Positions 8,464-16,122 of a stretch of 64,000 bases of DNA are shown here, piece by piece. The position numbers and the translations under genes are program-made. The DNA lies in the NCBI GenBank assembly GCA_964363305.1, contig CAYIHX010000005.1, positions 1 to 64,000 of the forward strand, in the 5' to 3' direction. The stretch's first letter is position 1; each line of letters begins with the position of its first letter. A model generated the notes under the pieces. That model had not been told where the DNA came from and did not search any database. It was given only the letters and a program-made list of their open reading frames with translations. Source of the stretch: CAYIHX01 sp964363305. GTDB taxonomy: Bacteria; Bdellovibrionota; UBA1018.

Positions 8464-9863
8464 AAACTCAGAAGTTCTTTCGGTGGCTTGTGGCAGGCCT
8501 CACGGTCCTGAATGGAGTGAAACTCTCAGCCCATGCGCAGACTGCTGCGTTTGAAGGCGGAGTCGATGTCGGGAATGGCGGGAGCGGGGTGAGGTGCGGC
8601 GGGGCGACGGCTCCGTTGAGCCTATATGATTTTTGGCAGGCGGAGAATTTGCCCCCCTATGGGCAGATTCTCCGATCTCAGGAATCCGTAGACTCACAAA
8701 TGTGGGTCGTTATGAATCGGCTGGAAGGCGTGTGGCCTGAGTATGCGGCGGCATTCCGTCGTGAATATTCCAAACTTGACCAGATTCGGAAGGATTTGCC
8801 GATGGACATCGCCCTGCCCGAAACCCACGATATGGGATTCAGTTTACGAGGTCGGGACTGTGTGAGGATTCAGATCGCTCTCTATTTCGAACGAGAGGGG
8901 CAGCCGTCGGTGCTCTCTATTGACCCACTTGAATTTAGTCAGCTTGGGCCCACTGAACAAGCTGGATTACTCACCCACGAGGTTCTCTATAAAATCGACC
9001 GCTTCTTCGGAGAGAGGACCTCCGAGCACGCCCGAGAAATGGTCGGGCGCCTTTTTTCCGGAGCGGAGGTAACGAGGGCCGACCTCGTTCCTGCAAGCGC
9101 GGCAGGTCAGCCCGTGGTTCGTTTGCCAGGAAGTCGCTATTTGCGGACAGGCGTAACTGATCCATTTCACTTTGATCGGGGCACTAGTGAAGGAGTGGAA
9201 AATTTCGTACTCAACGGGCTGCCCGCTGATTTTCCTCCTTTAGAGAGGGCGTCGCTGATAGGAAATTGGGCCGAGGTGGGAAAATTCAATGGAGGATTTT
9301 CGAGGTCAACAGCGGAGGAGCACGTACTCCTTGAGGTTCAGCCTGGAGAAAGAGGGACGCTGAATGTGCAAATTGCGATGGGGCCGGACTCATTTTTACG
9401 GGGCGAAGGAATGCCAATGACCCGTGGTCGATTTCCCATTTCGGCCGGGTCAGCGTTTAGTGTTGGCGTCTATCAAGATCCCGAGGTTTCTGTTTCCACT
9501 TCAGCCGCGGGTCAAATGACGGAACTCAGATTTTCCGAACGTTCGATTTTCTCTGTAGCGATCTTTGGACCTTATCTCTTTGGTGACGAAAAAACGGAGG
9601 GTGTACAGTTCTTGCGGGACCTCCACGCTTCCGCCGAAGCGGGGCGTCCGCTCGTCGATCATTTTGTCGCGGGATCTCGGCGCCAGCGAGTTGGATTTTC
9701 GTTGAAGTGTAACATTCTGGATCGTGAGAACACTTTTCTCCTGTGTCAGGTGGTTCTCACCGATGCGGAGCTTGCCAGGAGGGAGAGGGATTTCCATGTC
9801 GGTAATTTTTTTCCGAGGAATCCGATTCTGTTTCAACGATTCCCTGGTCCGACGAGGAGGTAG
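8460..9863 (+). CDS. Exported protein of unknown function coupled to TIGR02147 gene
   Basis: A 467-residue protein with a typical signal peptide (basic MKTQKFFR, hydrophobic stretch to ~22, cleavage near SAHA-QT). The mature N-terminus has a glycine-rich GGVDVGNGGSGVRCGG segment, a pattern seen near the start of many exported hypothetical proteins from Bdellovibrio-like bacteria (recollection, not searched). LGPTEQAGLLTHEVLYKIDR around residue 170 looks like a helix with a THE element. No full HExxH zinc motif is present, so protease activity is not claimed. Four cysteines (C42, C136 and two near the C-terminus) could form disulfides. Start overlaps the regulator stop (ATGA). Confidence 0.75.
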   Translation: MKTQKFFRWLVAGLTVLNGVKLSAHAQTAAFEGGVDVGNGGSGVRCGGATAPLSLYDFWQAENLPPYGQILRSQESVDSQMWVVMNRLEGVWPEYAAAFRREYSKLDQIRKDLPMDIALPETHDMGFSLRGRDCVRIQIALYFEREGQPSVLSIDPLEFSQLGPTEQAGLLTHEVLYKIDRFFGERTSEHAREMVGRLFSGAEVTRADLVPASAAGQPVVRLPGSRYLRTGVTDPFHFDRGTSEGVENFVLNGLPADFPPLERASLIGNWAEVGKFNGGFSRSTAEEHVLLEVQPGERGTLNVQIAMGPDSFLRGEGMPMTRGRFPISAGSAFSVGVYQDPEVSVSTSAAGQMTELRFSERSIFSVAIFGPYLFGDEKTEGVQFLRDLHASAEAGRPLVDHFVAGSRRQRVGFSLKCNILDRENTFLLCQVVLTDAELARRERDFHVGNFFPRNPILFQRFPGPTRR

Positions 9864-9888
9864 GTGTGCGTGGGAGCCGGCTCGTTAA

Positions 9889-9970
9889 GAAAGGTGACGA
9901 AACTTCAACTTGCGGTCTGGGATCAGAGCTGTTTCGCCCCGGAAGTTGATGTTTCATCACCTTTCGGGGC
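9889..9970. repeat. Paired-hairpin repeat, copy 1
   Basis: The segment GAAAGGTGACGAAACTTCAA (continuing CTT, 9889-9911) is reverse-complemented with two mismatches at 9943-9965. The second half also folds on itself: GCCCCGGAAGTTGAT pairs with ATCACCTTTCGGGGC across 9936-9970. The same arrangement recurs at 14653-14741, downstream of another module copy, with a similar short spacer. It lies just past the 3' end of the last hydrolase-like gene on the minus strand and just past the 3' end of the exported-protein gene on the plus strand. No T-run follows, so it is described as a repeated structured element rather than a terminator. Confidence 0.6.
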
Positions 9971-9975
9971 GAACA

Positions 9976-11241
9976 TCAGTTTGATGTGGGCAGATCAAGA
10001 AACTCCGTCTGCGCCTCGATCGGAGACTTTTTCTTTCCCGGAGCGACGCGGATCTCTCCGAGCCTCCAGGTCTGAGTCTGTCTCCGGGCGCGTAGCGTGA
10101 TTGTCTTTCCCTTCGAAGCGTCAGCGCCGGCGGCGAACAACTTCCCAGAGAAGTCGTACGTTTGCCCTTCATCCAAGATCGTCCGCGCGGAGATCGTGAC
10201 CGTTCCCGGCCTGAGCGCGAAGCACCCCGCTGAGGATTGAGAAAGTCGATCTCCTTCGCCAGTGCGCACTTCTCGGGCCTCCGTGATGTCTTTATCTCTG
10301 CGCCGAAACGACGGGAAGAAAGAATGCGGAGTGGGCTTTCCTTGATGGAAAGTGACGTGCTCGACCGTTGCCGCGTGCGCGAAGTAGGGAATGGGATACC
10401 TCATTCGTTGATGTGCCGTGCGCATGAATTCAATAATTCGATTCCGGCTTTCATCGACACGAAGATACGAGGGCACCAAGCTATGACCACGATGATCGAG
10501 AGCACTCGCGCCAGACGCTTCGACATTTCCCGGGAGCGCACCTACCGTGGTTCGAAGAAATTGGAGGATGGAGTCGTCCTTGAAGCTCACCCATGGAGAC
10601 CCATTCACCGTCGCCGCGACCGGGGTCCCGATCTGCACGTTTGAGATCATTTCTTCAGGTTGGGGATAGTAGGGGTTGTCCGCGTGTCGATCCATCAGTG
10701 TCGGTTGCAACGATTGAGAGACATACTCAGGCAAGAGACGAAGCGCGGCGTTGGCGTAGAAATTCCCCGAGGAATGCGAAACGAGGATCACCTCGTAACC
10801 GTCGAGAATGGCCCGCGAGTACTTCTCGAGATGCCCATTGATACCGGGCAGTGTGGCGCCGTCGAGCCAAGATGGATCGAGGAGTGACATTTTTACGATT
10901 TCTTCGAACCAGTCGGGCGCCTTCTCGATGCCGTCGTTCCAGAGCCAGAAACGCTGAAAGTCGTCTACCCCACGCTGAACAGCGGCTTGTGCAAGCTGAA
11001 GAAGCTTCGAATGTCCTTCGACCTACGCGAGATTATAATGGAGGTTCTGGATTTCATGAAGGGAGGACGCAGAACTGTCTTTAAGGTTGATAAGGGCATC
11101 CCTCGCTTGATCCTCGGTATTGTAGACACCGTTCACGAAGAAAATTTGAGTGCCCTTTCCGGCGCACGGATTGGCGAAAACGGGAAAATAATGGGTCAGC
11201 CCTAAAGCAGCGAAGAAAAGAATGCCCTTAGCGATTCTCAC
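9976..11241 (-). pseudogene. Module copy IV, gene A: exported alpha/beta-hydrolase-like protein with amber codon
   Basis: Fourth copy of the ~420-residue A gene. It opens at the conserved GTG (11241) overlapping gene B and encodes signal peptide RIAKGILFFAALGLTHYFPV followed by ANPCAGKGT. Codon 11025-11023 is TAG where the intact copies have TGG in the LAW-VEG motif, so translation stops after 72 residues. Beyond it the frame is fully open to the normal C-terminus, with VILVSHSSGNFYANAALRLL and the C-terminal beta-rich domain unchanged. A single substitution thus inactivated the gene, apparently recently. Re-initiation at an internal ATG (10890) would lack the export signal. Confidence 0.78.
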
Positions 11242-11815
11242 ATGGGCTCTTTTGTGCTTTCCAGTCTTTCATAGTGCTCTCTTCGAAAGTCCACTTTGCA
11301 TCATTCTCAAGAAACCGATTCGTTCGTTTACCTGTATTCATGATTTTCGCTCTCAAATGCAACATCTCGATGTGACCATTGAGCTCCGTGGAAAAAGACG
11401 CGTGGAGGCATGTAAGTGCCCGGTTGAGCGTATTGCTAGCGTCCTTTCGGATTTCAGCTCCAAATTCAGGATGAAGTGCAACCTGATAGTACCGAGCCAG
11501 TTGCCTCAACGCCATTTGCTTCTTCGGTTCGTTCGGTACGAGCGCGTAGATCCAGCGCTGAACGTCGTCACGAACCCCATCCTGATCCGAGTCGATCCCC
11601 TCGATGTCTTGTTTACCGGCCCTGCCCGGGTCAGGCGGAAATCCTGGCGGGAACTTGAATCCCTGGTCGACATCGAGAATCGACGATTCTATCCCGTCTG
11701 GGTTCCATACATACTGAATGAATGAGCACGCGGAGGGACCGATCCACGCCGCATAGAGAACAAATGCAAGACCCAGAAGCCCCAAGAGGATTCGCCGCAC
11801 GGAGAGTCGCTTCAT
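11228..11815 (-). CDS. Module copy IV, gene B: membrane-anchored DSDxDGVRDD protein
   Basis: About 195 residues. MKRLSVRR and a single hydrophobic helix (ILLGLLGLAFVLYAAWIGP) suggest an inner-membrane anchor with the rest in the periplasm. Residues ~45-90 carry DPGRAGKQDIEGIDSDQDGV then RDDVQRWIYALVP; DSDQDGVRDD resembles a calcium-binding DxDxDG loop. The C-terminal half (HPEFGAEIRKDASNTLNRAL..., FLENDAKWT) is helical and differs from the other copies. The ATG at 11815 is shared by all copies; an upstream in-frame GTG at 11833 would add six residues. From 11523 to 11815 the DNA matches copy III (13423-13715) except for one base. It matches no family I can name. Confidence 0.75.
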   Translation of the reverse strand: MKRLSVRRILLGLLGLAFVLYAAWIGPSACSFIQYVWNPDGIESSILDVDQGFKFPPGFPPDPGRAGKQDIEGIDSDQDGVRDDVQRWIYALVPNEPKKQMALRQLARYYQVALHPEFGAEIRKDASNTLNRALTCLHASFSTELNGHIEMLHLRAKIMNTGKRTNRFLENDAKWTFEESTMKDWKAQKSPCENR

Positions 11816-11878
11816 TGCCTGAGAGGCTCCCACAATTCAAGCAAGGGATCAAGCAACGTGGCCCATCCTTTTAGAGTG

Positions 11879-13144
11879 TCAGTGCGCCATGGGGGAACCA
11901 AAAAACTCTATTCGTGCTTCGAGCGGGGATTTTTTATTTCCCGGAGACACGTTAATCTTCCCGAGCTTCCAAGTCTGAGTCTGTCTCCGGGCGCGTAGCG
12001 TGATTGCCTTTCCCGTCGAAGCGTCAGCGCCTCCGACGAACAACTTCCAGGAGAAGTCATGCATCCGCCCTTCATCCAAGATCGTCCGCGCGGAGATCGT
12101 GACCGTGCCTGGCCTGAGCGAAAAACAGCCGACAGAGGACTGGGAAAGTAGATCGCCCTGGGTACTGCGTACTTCTTGGGCTTCCGTGATGTCTCTACCT
12201 CCGAGCCGAAACGACGGGAAGAAAGAATGCGGTGTGGGCTTTCCTCGGTGAAAAGTGACGTGCTCGACAGTCGCCGCGCGCGCGAAGTAGGGAATGGGGT
12301 ACTTCATTCGCTGGTGCGCGGCTCGCATGTGCTCAATAATTCGATTCTGGCTTTCAGAGACGCGAAGGTACGAGGGCACCAAACTGTGACCTCGATGATC
12401 GAGGGGATTCGTTCCGGAGGCCGTGATGTTCCCGGGTAGAGCGCCCACGGTTCCCCGAATCGGTTGAAGTACGGAGTCGTCTTTGAAGCTCACCCACGGA
12501 GACCCATTCACCGTCGCGGCGACTGGGGTCCCGATCTGCACGTTTGAGGTCATTTCTTCAGGTTTTGGATAGTACGGATTCTCCGCGCGTCGGCCCATAA
12601 GACTCGATTGCAACGACTCCGAGATATATTCTGGTAAGAGACGAAGCGCAGCGTTGGCATAGAAATTCCCCGAAGAATGCGAAACGAGGATGACCTCGTA
12701 ACCGTCGAGAATGGCTTGCGAATACTTCTCGAGATGTCCCTTGATACCCGGCAGTGTGGAACCGTCGAGCCACATCGGGTCGAGGAGGGTCTTTTTCACG
12801 ATCTCGTCGAACCAGTCCGGCGCTTTTTCGGCGCCGCTGTTCCAAAGCCAAAATCTTTGAAAATCATCGAGACCCCGTTGTGATGCGACCTGTGCTAATT
12901 GAACCAATTTTCCCCGACCCTCGACCCACGCTAGGTCATACTGGAGATTGGGGATGTGAGCGAGGCGGACGTGGGTCAAGTTCTTTAGCGCCACTAAGCT
13001 ATCTCTCGCTTTTGTCTCTGTATTGTAGATTCCATTCACAAAAAATACGAACGTTCCTCTTCCGCCACAGGGGTTTGCCAATGCGCGCGAAGCAAAAATA
13101 ACCGAGAGTGCAAACAGAGCGGGGTATTTCTTAGCGATTGTCAC
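11879..13144 (-). CDS. Module copy III, gene A: exported alpha/beta-hydrolase-like protein
   Basis: An intact ~421-residue copy. The GTG at 13144 gives a clean signal peptide (VTIAKKYPALFALSVIFASR, ALA before NPCGG) and sits inside the last codons of gene B, as in every copy. Mature protein: FVFFVNGIYNT looks like a first core strand with oxyanion loop, and YEVILVSHSSGNFYANAAL (residues ~165-185) resembles a lipase-type nucleophile elbow with SHSSG in place of GxSxG. A later DHRGHSLVPSYL or EHVTFHRG could supply the His. The last ~110 residues (RPGTVTISARTILDEG..., RRQTQTWKLGKINV) look beta-rich. Cys after the signal and Cys in VGCFSL may pair. Enzymatic activity is inference. Confidence 0.75.
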   Translation of the reverse strand: MTIAKKYPALFALSVIFASRALANPCGGRGTFVFFVNGIYNTETKARDSLVALKNLTHVRLAHIPNLQYDLAWVEGRGKLVQLAQVASQRGLDDFQRFWLWNSGAEKAPDWFDEIVKKTLLDPMWLDGSTLPGIKGHLEKYSQAILDGYEVILVSHSSGNFYANAALRLLPEYISESLQSSLMGRRAENPYYPKPEEMTSNVQIGTPVAATVNGSPWVSFKDDSVLQPIRGTVGALPGNITASGTNPLDHRGHSLVPSYLRVSESQNRIIEHMRAAHQRMKYPIPYFARAATVEHVTFHRGKPTPHSFFPSFRLGGRDITEAQEVRSTQGDLLSQSSVGCFSLRPGTVTISARTILDEGRMHDFSWKLFVGGADASTGKAITLRARRQTQTWKLGKINVSPGNKKSPLEARIEFFGSPMAH

Positions 13145-13715
13145 AGGGCTGTTGATCTTTCTCTCGTTCGTGGGAAATTTCGTCTTGAGTCCATTTGGAG
13201 TCATTTTCCAGAAAACGCATGGTTCTCAATTTGGTGTTGAGTACCTTTGCCTCGAGATGGGTAAACTCGATGTATCCATGTGAGTCCTCAGGAAAGCTCA
13301 GCCACTTGCAGTCAAGGGCGCGATCAAGAACGTGATTAGCCTCCAAGCGTATTTCGTGGCCAAATTCAGGATGCAGATGGAATTGGTAGTGTCGGGCCAG
13401 CTGCCTCAACGCCATCTGCTTTTTCGGTTCGTTCGGTACGAGCGCGTAGATCCAGCGCTGAACGTCGTCACGAACCCCATCCTGATCCGAGTCGATCCCC
13501 TCGATGTCTTGTTTACCGGCCCTGCCCGGGTCAGGCGGAAATCCTGGCGGGAACTTGAATCCCTGGTCGACATCGAGAATCGACGATTCTATCCCGTCTG
13601 GGTTCCATACATACTGAATGAATGAGCACGCGGAGGGACCGATCCACGCCGCATAGAGAACAAATGCAAGACCCAGAAGCCCCAAGAGGATTCGCCGCGC
13701 GGAGAGTCGCTTCAT
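13131..13715 (-). CDS. Module copy III, gene B: membrane-anchored DSDxDGVRDD protein
   Basis: An intact ~194-residue copy with the N-terminal anchor (MKRLSARRILLGLLGLAFVL), proline-rich FKFPPGFPPDPGRAGKQDIE, DSDQDGVRDDVQRWI motif and KKQMALRQLARHYQF helix. The C-terminal half (HPEFGHEIRLEANHVLDRAL, HGYIEFTHLEAKVLNTKLRT) is closer to copy I than to copy IV, although its first half is nearly identical to copy IV at DNA level. This makes the gene mosaic. Its final codons (PCDNR-stop) contain the GTG start of gene A, a 14-nt overlap implying coupled synthesis of the pair. Confidence 0.75.
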   Translation of the reverse strand: MKRLSARRILLGLLGLAFVLYAAWIGPSACSFIQYVWNPDGIESSILDVDQGFKFPPGFPPDPGRAGKQDIEGIDSDQDGVRDDVQRWIYALVPNEPKKQMALRQLARHYQFHLHPEFGHEIRLEANHVLDRALDCKWLSFPEDSHGYIEFTHLEAKVLNTKLRTMRFLENDSKWTQDEISHEREKDQQPCDNR

Positions 13716-13782
13716 GGGGCGAAAAGCTGTCACAACTTAAGCAACGGATCAAGCAACGTGACCTCTCATTGTTGAGGGTGTC

Positions 13783-13860
13783 CGGCTTGAGCGCGAGGAG
13801 CGCAACAGAGGAGTAAGGCCGTCTCCGGAGCCGAGACGACGTGAGAAAGAAATATGGGTT
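13783..13860 (-). pseudogene. Short relic of a gene A C-terminal region
   Basis: Upstream of copy III gene B, the plus-strand text around 13785-13800 (GGCTTGAGCGCGAGGAGCGC) and 13832-13860 (GAGCCGAGACGACGTGAGAA then AGAAATATGGGTTGG) matches, imperfectly, the intact A genes around 12113-12240 (GAGCCGAAACGACGGGAAGA and the bases after it). About 75 bases are alignable by eye, with small deletions. It is in the same orientation as the array. It probably marks a fifth module eroded when the adjacent toxin-antitoxin operon arrived. It is too short to code for anything. Confidence 0.45.
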
Positions 13861-13918
13861 GGTCTGGCGGTTCTTGTGCCAGATGTGGTTCCCCTTGGTT
13901 GATATGATTAACTTATTG

Positions 13919-13936
13919 AGGTCTTTTAAAAGACCT
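13919..13936. promoter_or_regulatory. Perfect 18-bp palindrome, likely toxin-antitoxin operator
   Basis: AGGTCTTTTAAAAGACCT is a perfect palindrome 40 nt upstream of the antitoxin ATG at 13977, in AT-rich sequence unlike its surroundings. Phd/YefM antitoxins autorepress by binding such palindromes at their promoters (family knowledge). The position relative to -10/-35 boxes cannot be fixed by eye. Confidence 0.6.
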
Positions 13937-13976
13937 TTAAATGACTTACAATAAACACGAAGGAGTGCCCCATTTT

Positions 13977-14276
13977 ATGAAGCCTGTGAAGGTCGCCAGA
14001 GACATCGTGCCCTTAGCTGAATTTAAGGCCAAATCCGCCACCTGGCTCGAACGGGTTCGGGCATCGGGCCAACCCGTGATCATCACTCAAAATGGTAAGC
14101 CCGCAGCTGTGATGATTTCCCCTGAAGAGTTTGACCGCATCCAGAGCCAATACACGGAGTATGTTCGCGGTGAGATTCGTGAAGGTGAGGCGGATGTGGC
14201 TGCGGGCCACATCATGTCCGGTAAAGAGGTTCGTTCGGCCCTTGAGTCCCGCCGAAAGCAAAAAGCCTGGCGATGA
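13977..14276 (+). CDS. Phd/YefM-family antitoxin
   Basis: About 99 residues from the ATG at 13977, chosen because GAAGGAG stands 11 nt upstream; a longer in-frame start would add 12 unsupported residues. VPLAEFKAKSATWLERVRAS then GQPVIITQNGKPAAVMISPE is the classic Phd/YefM DNA-binding fold, with the ITQNGKPAAV strand and EEFDRI helix. The C-terminal tail (EADVAAGHIMSGKEVRSALE) is the toxin-neutralising segment. The stop overlaps the toxin ATG by 4 nt. The operon runs on the plus strand, opposite to the module array around it, indicating insertion between copies II and III. Confidence 0.92.
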   Translation: MKPVKVARDIVPLAEFKAKSATWLERVRASGQPVIITQNGKPAAVMISPEEFDRIQSQYTEYVRGEIREGEADVAAGHIMSGKEVRSALESRRKQKAWR

Positions 14277-14566
14277 AAGTCGTATGGACCCGCAAAGCCT
14301 ACACGCGGCTTGCTGAGATTGAAGACTATATCGCTACCGATGCGCCCGAGCGCGCGTGCAGCTTCGTTTCTGAACTTATTGACCGGGCCGACACGCTGGC
14401 AAAGTTTTCCGAGGCGGGACGCCTGGTACCCGAAGACAGCGAGAGGCTACGTCGCGAACTGATTCATGAAGGCTATCGCATCATCTATAGGATTGAAGAC
14501 AATGCCGTTTACATCCTGAGCGTATTCGAGGGCTCGCGACTCACTCGGGACGATGATTTCAAATGA
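14273..14566 (+). CDS. ParE/RelE-superfamily toxin
   Basis: A 97-residue toxin of normal size. VWTRKAYTRLAEIEDYIATD is the N-terminal strand and helix, and GRLVPEDSERLRRELIHEGY, then RIIYRIEDNAVYILSVFEGS is the conserved beta-sheet of the RelE/ParE fold. The GR-VPE and YRIIYRI signatures favour the ParE branch (gyrase poison) over ribosome-dependent RelE, but this is not certain. Translation is coupled to the antitoxin by ATGA. Confidence 0.9.
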   Translation: MKVVWTRKAYTRLAEIEDYIATDAPERACSFVSELIDRADTLAKFSEAGRLVPEDSERLRRELIHEGYRIIYRIEDNAVYILSVFEGSRLTRDDDFK

Positions 14567-14652
14567 ATGGCGGCCGCCCTCGTCGCGACGGTACATCGAA
14601 TGAGAGAGGCAGCTCTTCCGTGAGTTAAAGTCTTTGAAATGGCCGGGTTCCG

Positions 14653-14741
14653 TTTGCGTAAGTTGATAAAACATCAACTTGCGCAAATGGATTTAGCTCT
14701 CATTCGCGGGGGAAGTTGATGTTTCGTCAACTTTCCCCGCG
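14653..14741. repeat. Paired-hairpin repeat, copy 2
   Basis: First hairpin: TTGCGTAAGTTGAT (14654-14667) pairs with ATCAACTTGCGCAA (14673-14686) around AAAAC, with one G-T pair. Second hairpin: CGCGGGGGAAGTTGA pairs with TCAACTTTCCCCGCG across 14705-14741. Both share the core AAGTTGAT and its complement with the element at 9889-9970, in the same order and at similar spacing. It follows the 3' end of the broken copy II gene A on the minus strand and the toxin gene on the plus strand. Neither arm is followed by a T-run. Confidence 0.6.
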
Positions 14742-14753
14742 TGCCATCGGGCT

Positions 14754-15274
14754 TCATTGGGCGCTGGGTGAGTCCAAAAACTCCACCTGCGCTTCGATCG
14801 GGGACTTCTTCTTCCCCGGAGCGACGTGAATCTCCCCGAGCTTCCAAGTCTGAGCCTGCCGCTGGGCGCGGAGCTTGACCGACTTTCCGGTCGAAGCGCC
14901 AGCGCCTCCGGCGAACAACTTCCCGGAGAAGTCATGCGTATGGCCCTCGTCCAAGATCGTCCGCGCGGAGATCGTGACCGTTCCCGGCCTGAGCGCGACA
15001 CACCACGCTGGACGGTGGCCTGTGCAAGCTGAAGAAGCTTCGAATGGCCTTCGACCCATGCAAGATCATACCTAAGATTGGGAATGTCAGAAAGCGGAGG
15101 CCGAGTTAATTTGTCCAGCTTGATCAAGCCGGAATCCGCATCTTGCTCTTTGTTGAATACACCGTTCACAAATATGACCATCGTTCCACGACCGGCGCAT
15201 GGATTTGCTTGAACGAGATTGCAGCAGAAAAGTTGGGCGCAAAAGATGACAAAGAGGAAACTATCTTTCGTCAC
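14754..15274 (-). pseudogene. Module copy II, gene A: large frameshifting deletion
   Basis: Starts at the conserved GTG (15274) with a signal peptide and QANPCAGRGTMVIFVNGVFN, intact through RYDLAWVEGHSKLLQLAQAT. Near 15020 it jumps directly to the C-terminal domain, which continues in another frame as ALRPGTVTISARTILDEG down to a stop at 14754-14756. About 245 codons, including the SHSSG elbow, are missing. The junction lies in a short CACxCTG-like sequence present at both ends in intact copies, suggesting microhomology-mediated deletion. The frameshifted reading runs on to 14693 with a low-complexity Arg/Ser-rich tail. Non-functional. Confidence 0.8.
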
Positions 15275-15845
15275 AGGGCTGAGGCTCCTCCTTTTTTGAA
15301 GCCGTGACTTCCGAATAGGTCCACTTCGACTCATTTTCGAGAAACCGCCGAGTTCGGGCGTATGTATTCAGCATTTTTGCGTTCAGATGGACGGATTCGT
15401 AGTGACCGCTCAGTTGATCTGGAAAATTCTGAATGATGCATCTAATGGCTCGATTGCTTATGCGGTTTGCTTCTTTGCGAACGCCAGGACCAAATTCGGG
15501 ATCTAAAGCCAATCGATAGTAGCGCGCATATTGCTTCAACGCCATCTGCTTCTTCAGCTCGTTCGGGACGAGCGCATAGATCCACCTCTGCACATCATCA
15601 CGAACCCCATCGCGATCCGAATCGATTCCATCGATGTCTTGTTTACCGGCCCTCCCTGGATCGGGTGGAAATACTGCGGGGAACTTGAATCCCTGGTCGA
15701 CGTCGAGAATCGATCCTTTCACGCCATGAGGGTTCCACACATACTGAATGAACGAGCATGCGGAGGGAGCGATCCACGCCGCATAGAAGACGAACGCAAG
15801 ACTCAGAATCCCCGAGATGATTCGCCGTATAGAGAGTCGTTTCAT
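15261..15845 (-). CDS. Module copy II, gene B: membrane-anchored DSDxDGVRDD protein
   Basis: An intact ~194-residue copy: MKRLSIRRIISGILSLAFVF anchor, DSDRDGVRDDVQRWIYALVP motif, and a C-terminal half (DPEFGPGVRKEANRISNRAI..., GHYESVHLNAKMLNTYARTR) most diverged of the four. The ATG at 15845 aligns with the other copies. It lies only 10 nt downstream of the brnA stop, so it may now be transcribed from the BrnTA promoter. The partner gene A that it overlaps is broken, making this B an orphan. Confidence 0.72.
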   Translation of the reverse strand: MKRLSIRRIISGILSLAFVFYAAWIAPSACSFIQYVWNPHGVKGSILDVDQGFKFPAVFPPDPGRAGKQDIDGIDSDRDGVRDDVQRWIYALVPNELKKQMALKQYARYYRLALDPEFGPGVRKEANRISNRAIRCIIQNFPDQLSGHYESVHLNAKMLNTYARTRRFLENESKWTYSEVTASKKEEPQPCDER

Positions 15846-15855
15846 GGTGAAGGTA

Positions 15856-16122
15856 TTATGAAGCCTGGCTCTTTGCCATGAGCGCATCGAACTTCTGTTG
15901 CACTAACGTCTCTACCCGATCAGGCAGATTCATTGACTCGCGAAGTTTTGCGTTGAGGAGTGTTTGATAGGGGATGCCAGTGCGCTCGGCCTCCTGCCTG
16001 AGCCATAGAAATACATCGACATCAATGCGAAAGGTTTTGGCGATCTTTGCGCCCTTGAACTTGTCGCCCACCGGTTCCCATTTTTTAGTATTCTCAGCCT
16101 TTTTCATATTTTTCTCTTTCAT
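15856..16122 (-). CDS. brnA: BrnA-type antitoxin
   Basis: About 88 residues. A Lys-rich start is followed by WEPVGDKFKGAKIAKTFRID then VDVFLWLRQEAERTGIPYQT and LLNAKLRES, the ribbon-helix-helix-like pattern of BrnA. RHH antitoxins bind DNA as dimers and repress their operon. It overlaps brnT, the usual toxin-first order of this family. Two in-frame ATGs are possible (16122 and 16107); 16107 has a better purine run upstream. The C-terminal MNLPDRVETLVQQKFDALMA helix is typical of CopG-like proteins in such pairs. Confidence 0.85.
   Translation of the reverse strand: MKEKNMKKAENTKKWEPVGDKFKGAKIAKTFRIDVDVFLWLRQEAERTGIPYQTLLNAKLRESMNLPDRVETLVQQKFDALMAKSQAS

Noticed and set aside
8970..9000. Possible zinc-protease motif THEVLYK in the exported protein
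   Set aside because: The second His of HExxH is absent (HEVLY), so metalloprotease function is not supported.
9864..10100. Plus-strand open frame (78 codons) after the exported protein gene
   Set aside because: It runs through the paired-hairpin repeat and antisense to the hydrolase-like gene, with no family resemblance and Ser/Arg-biased composition typical of shadow frames.
9889..14741. Possible CRISPR or integron array
   Set aside because: Only two hairpin-pair elements are present, with no regular spacers, no cas genes and no integrase in the window. The attC-like idea is kept only as a hypothesis in the findings.
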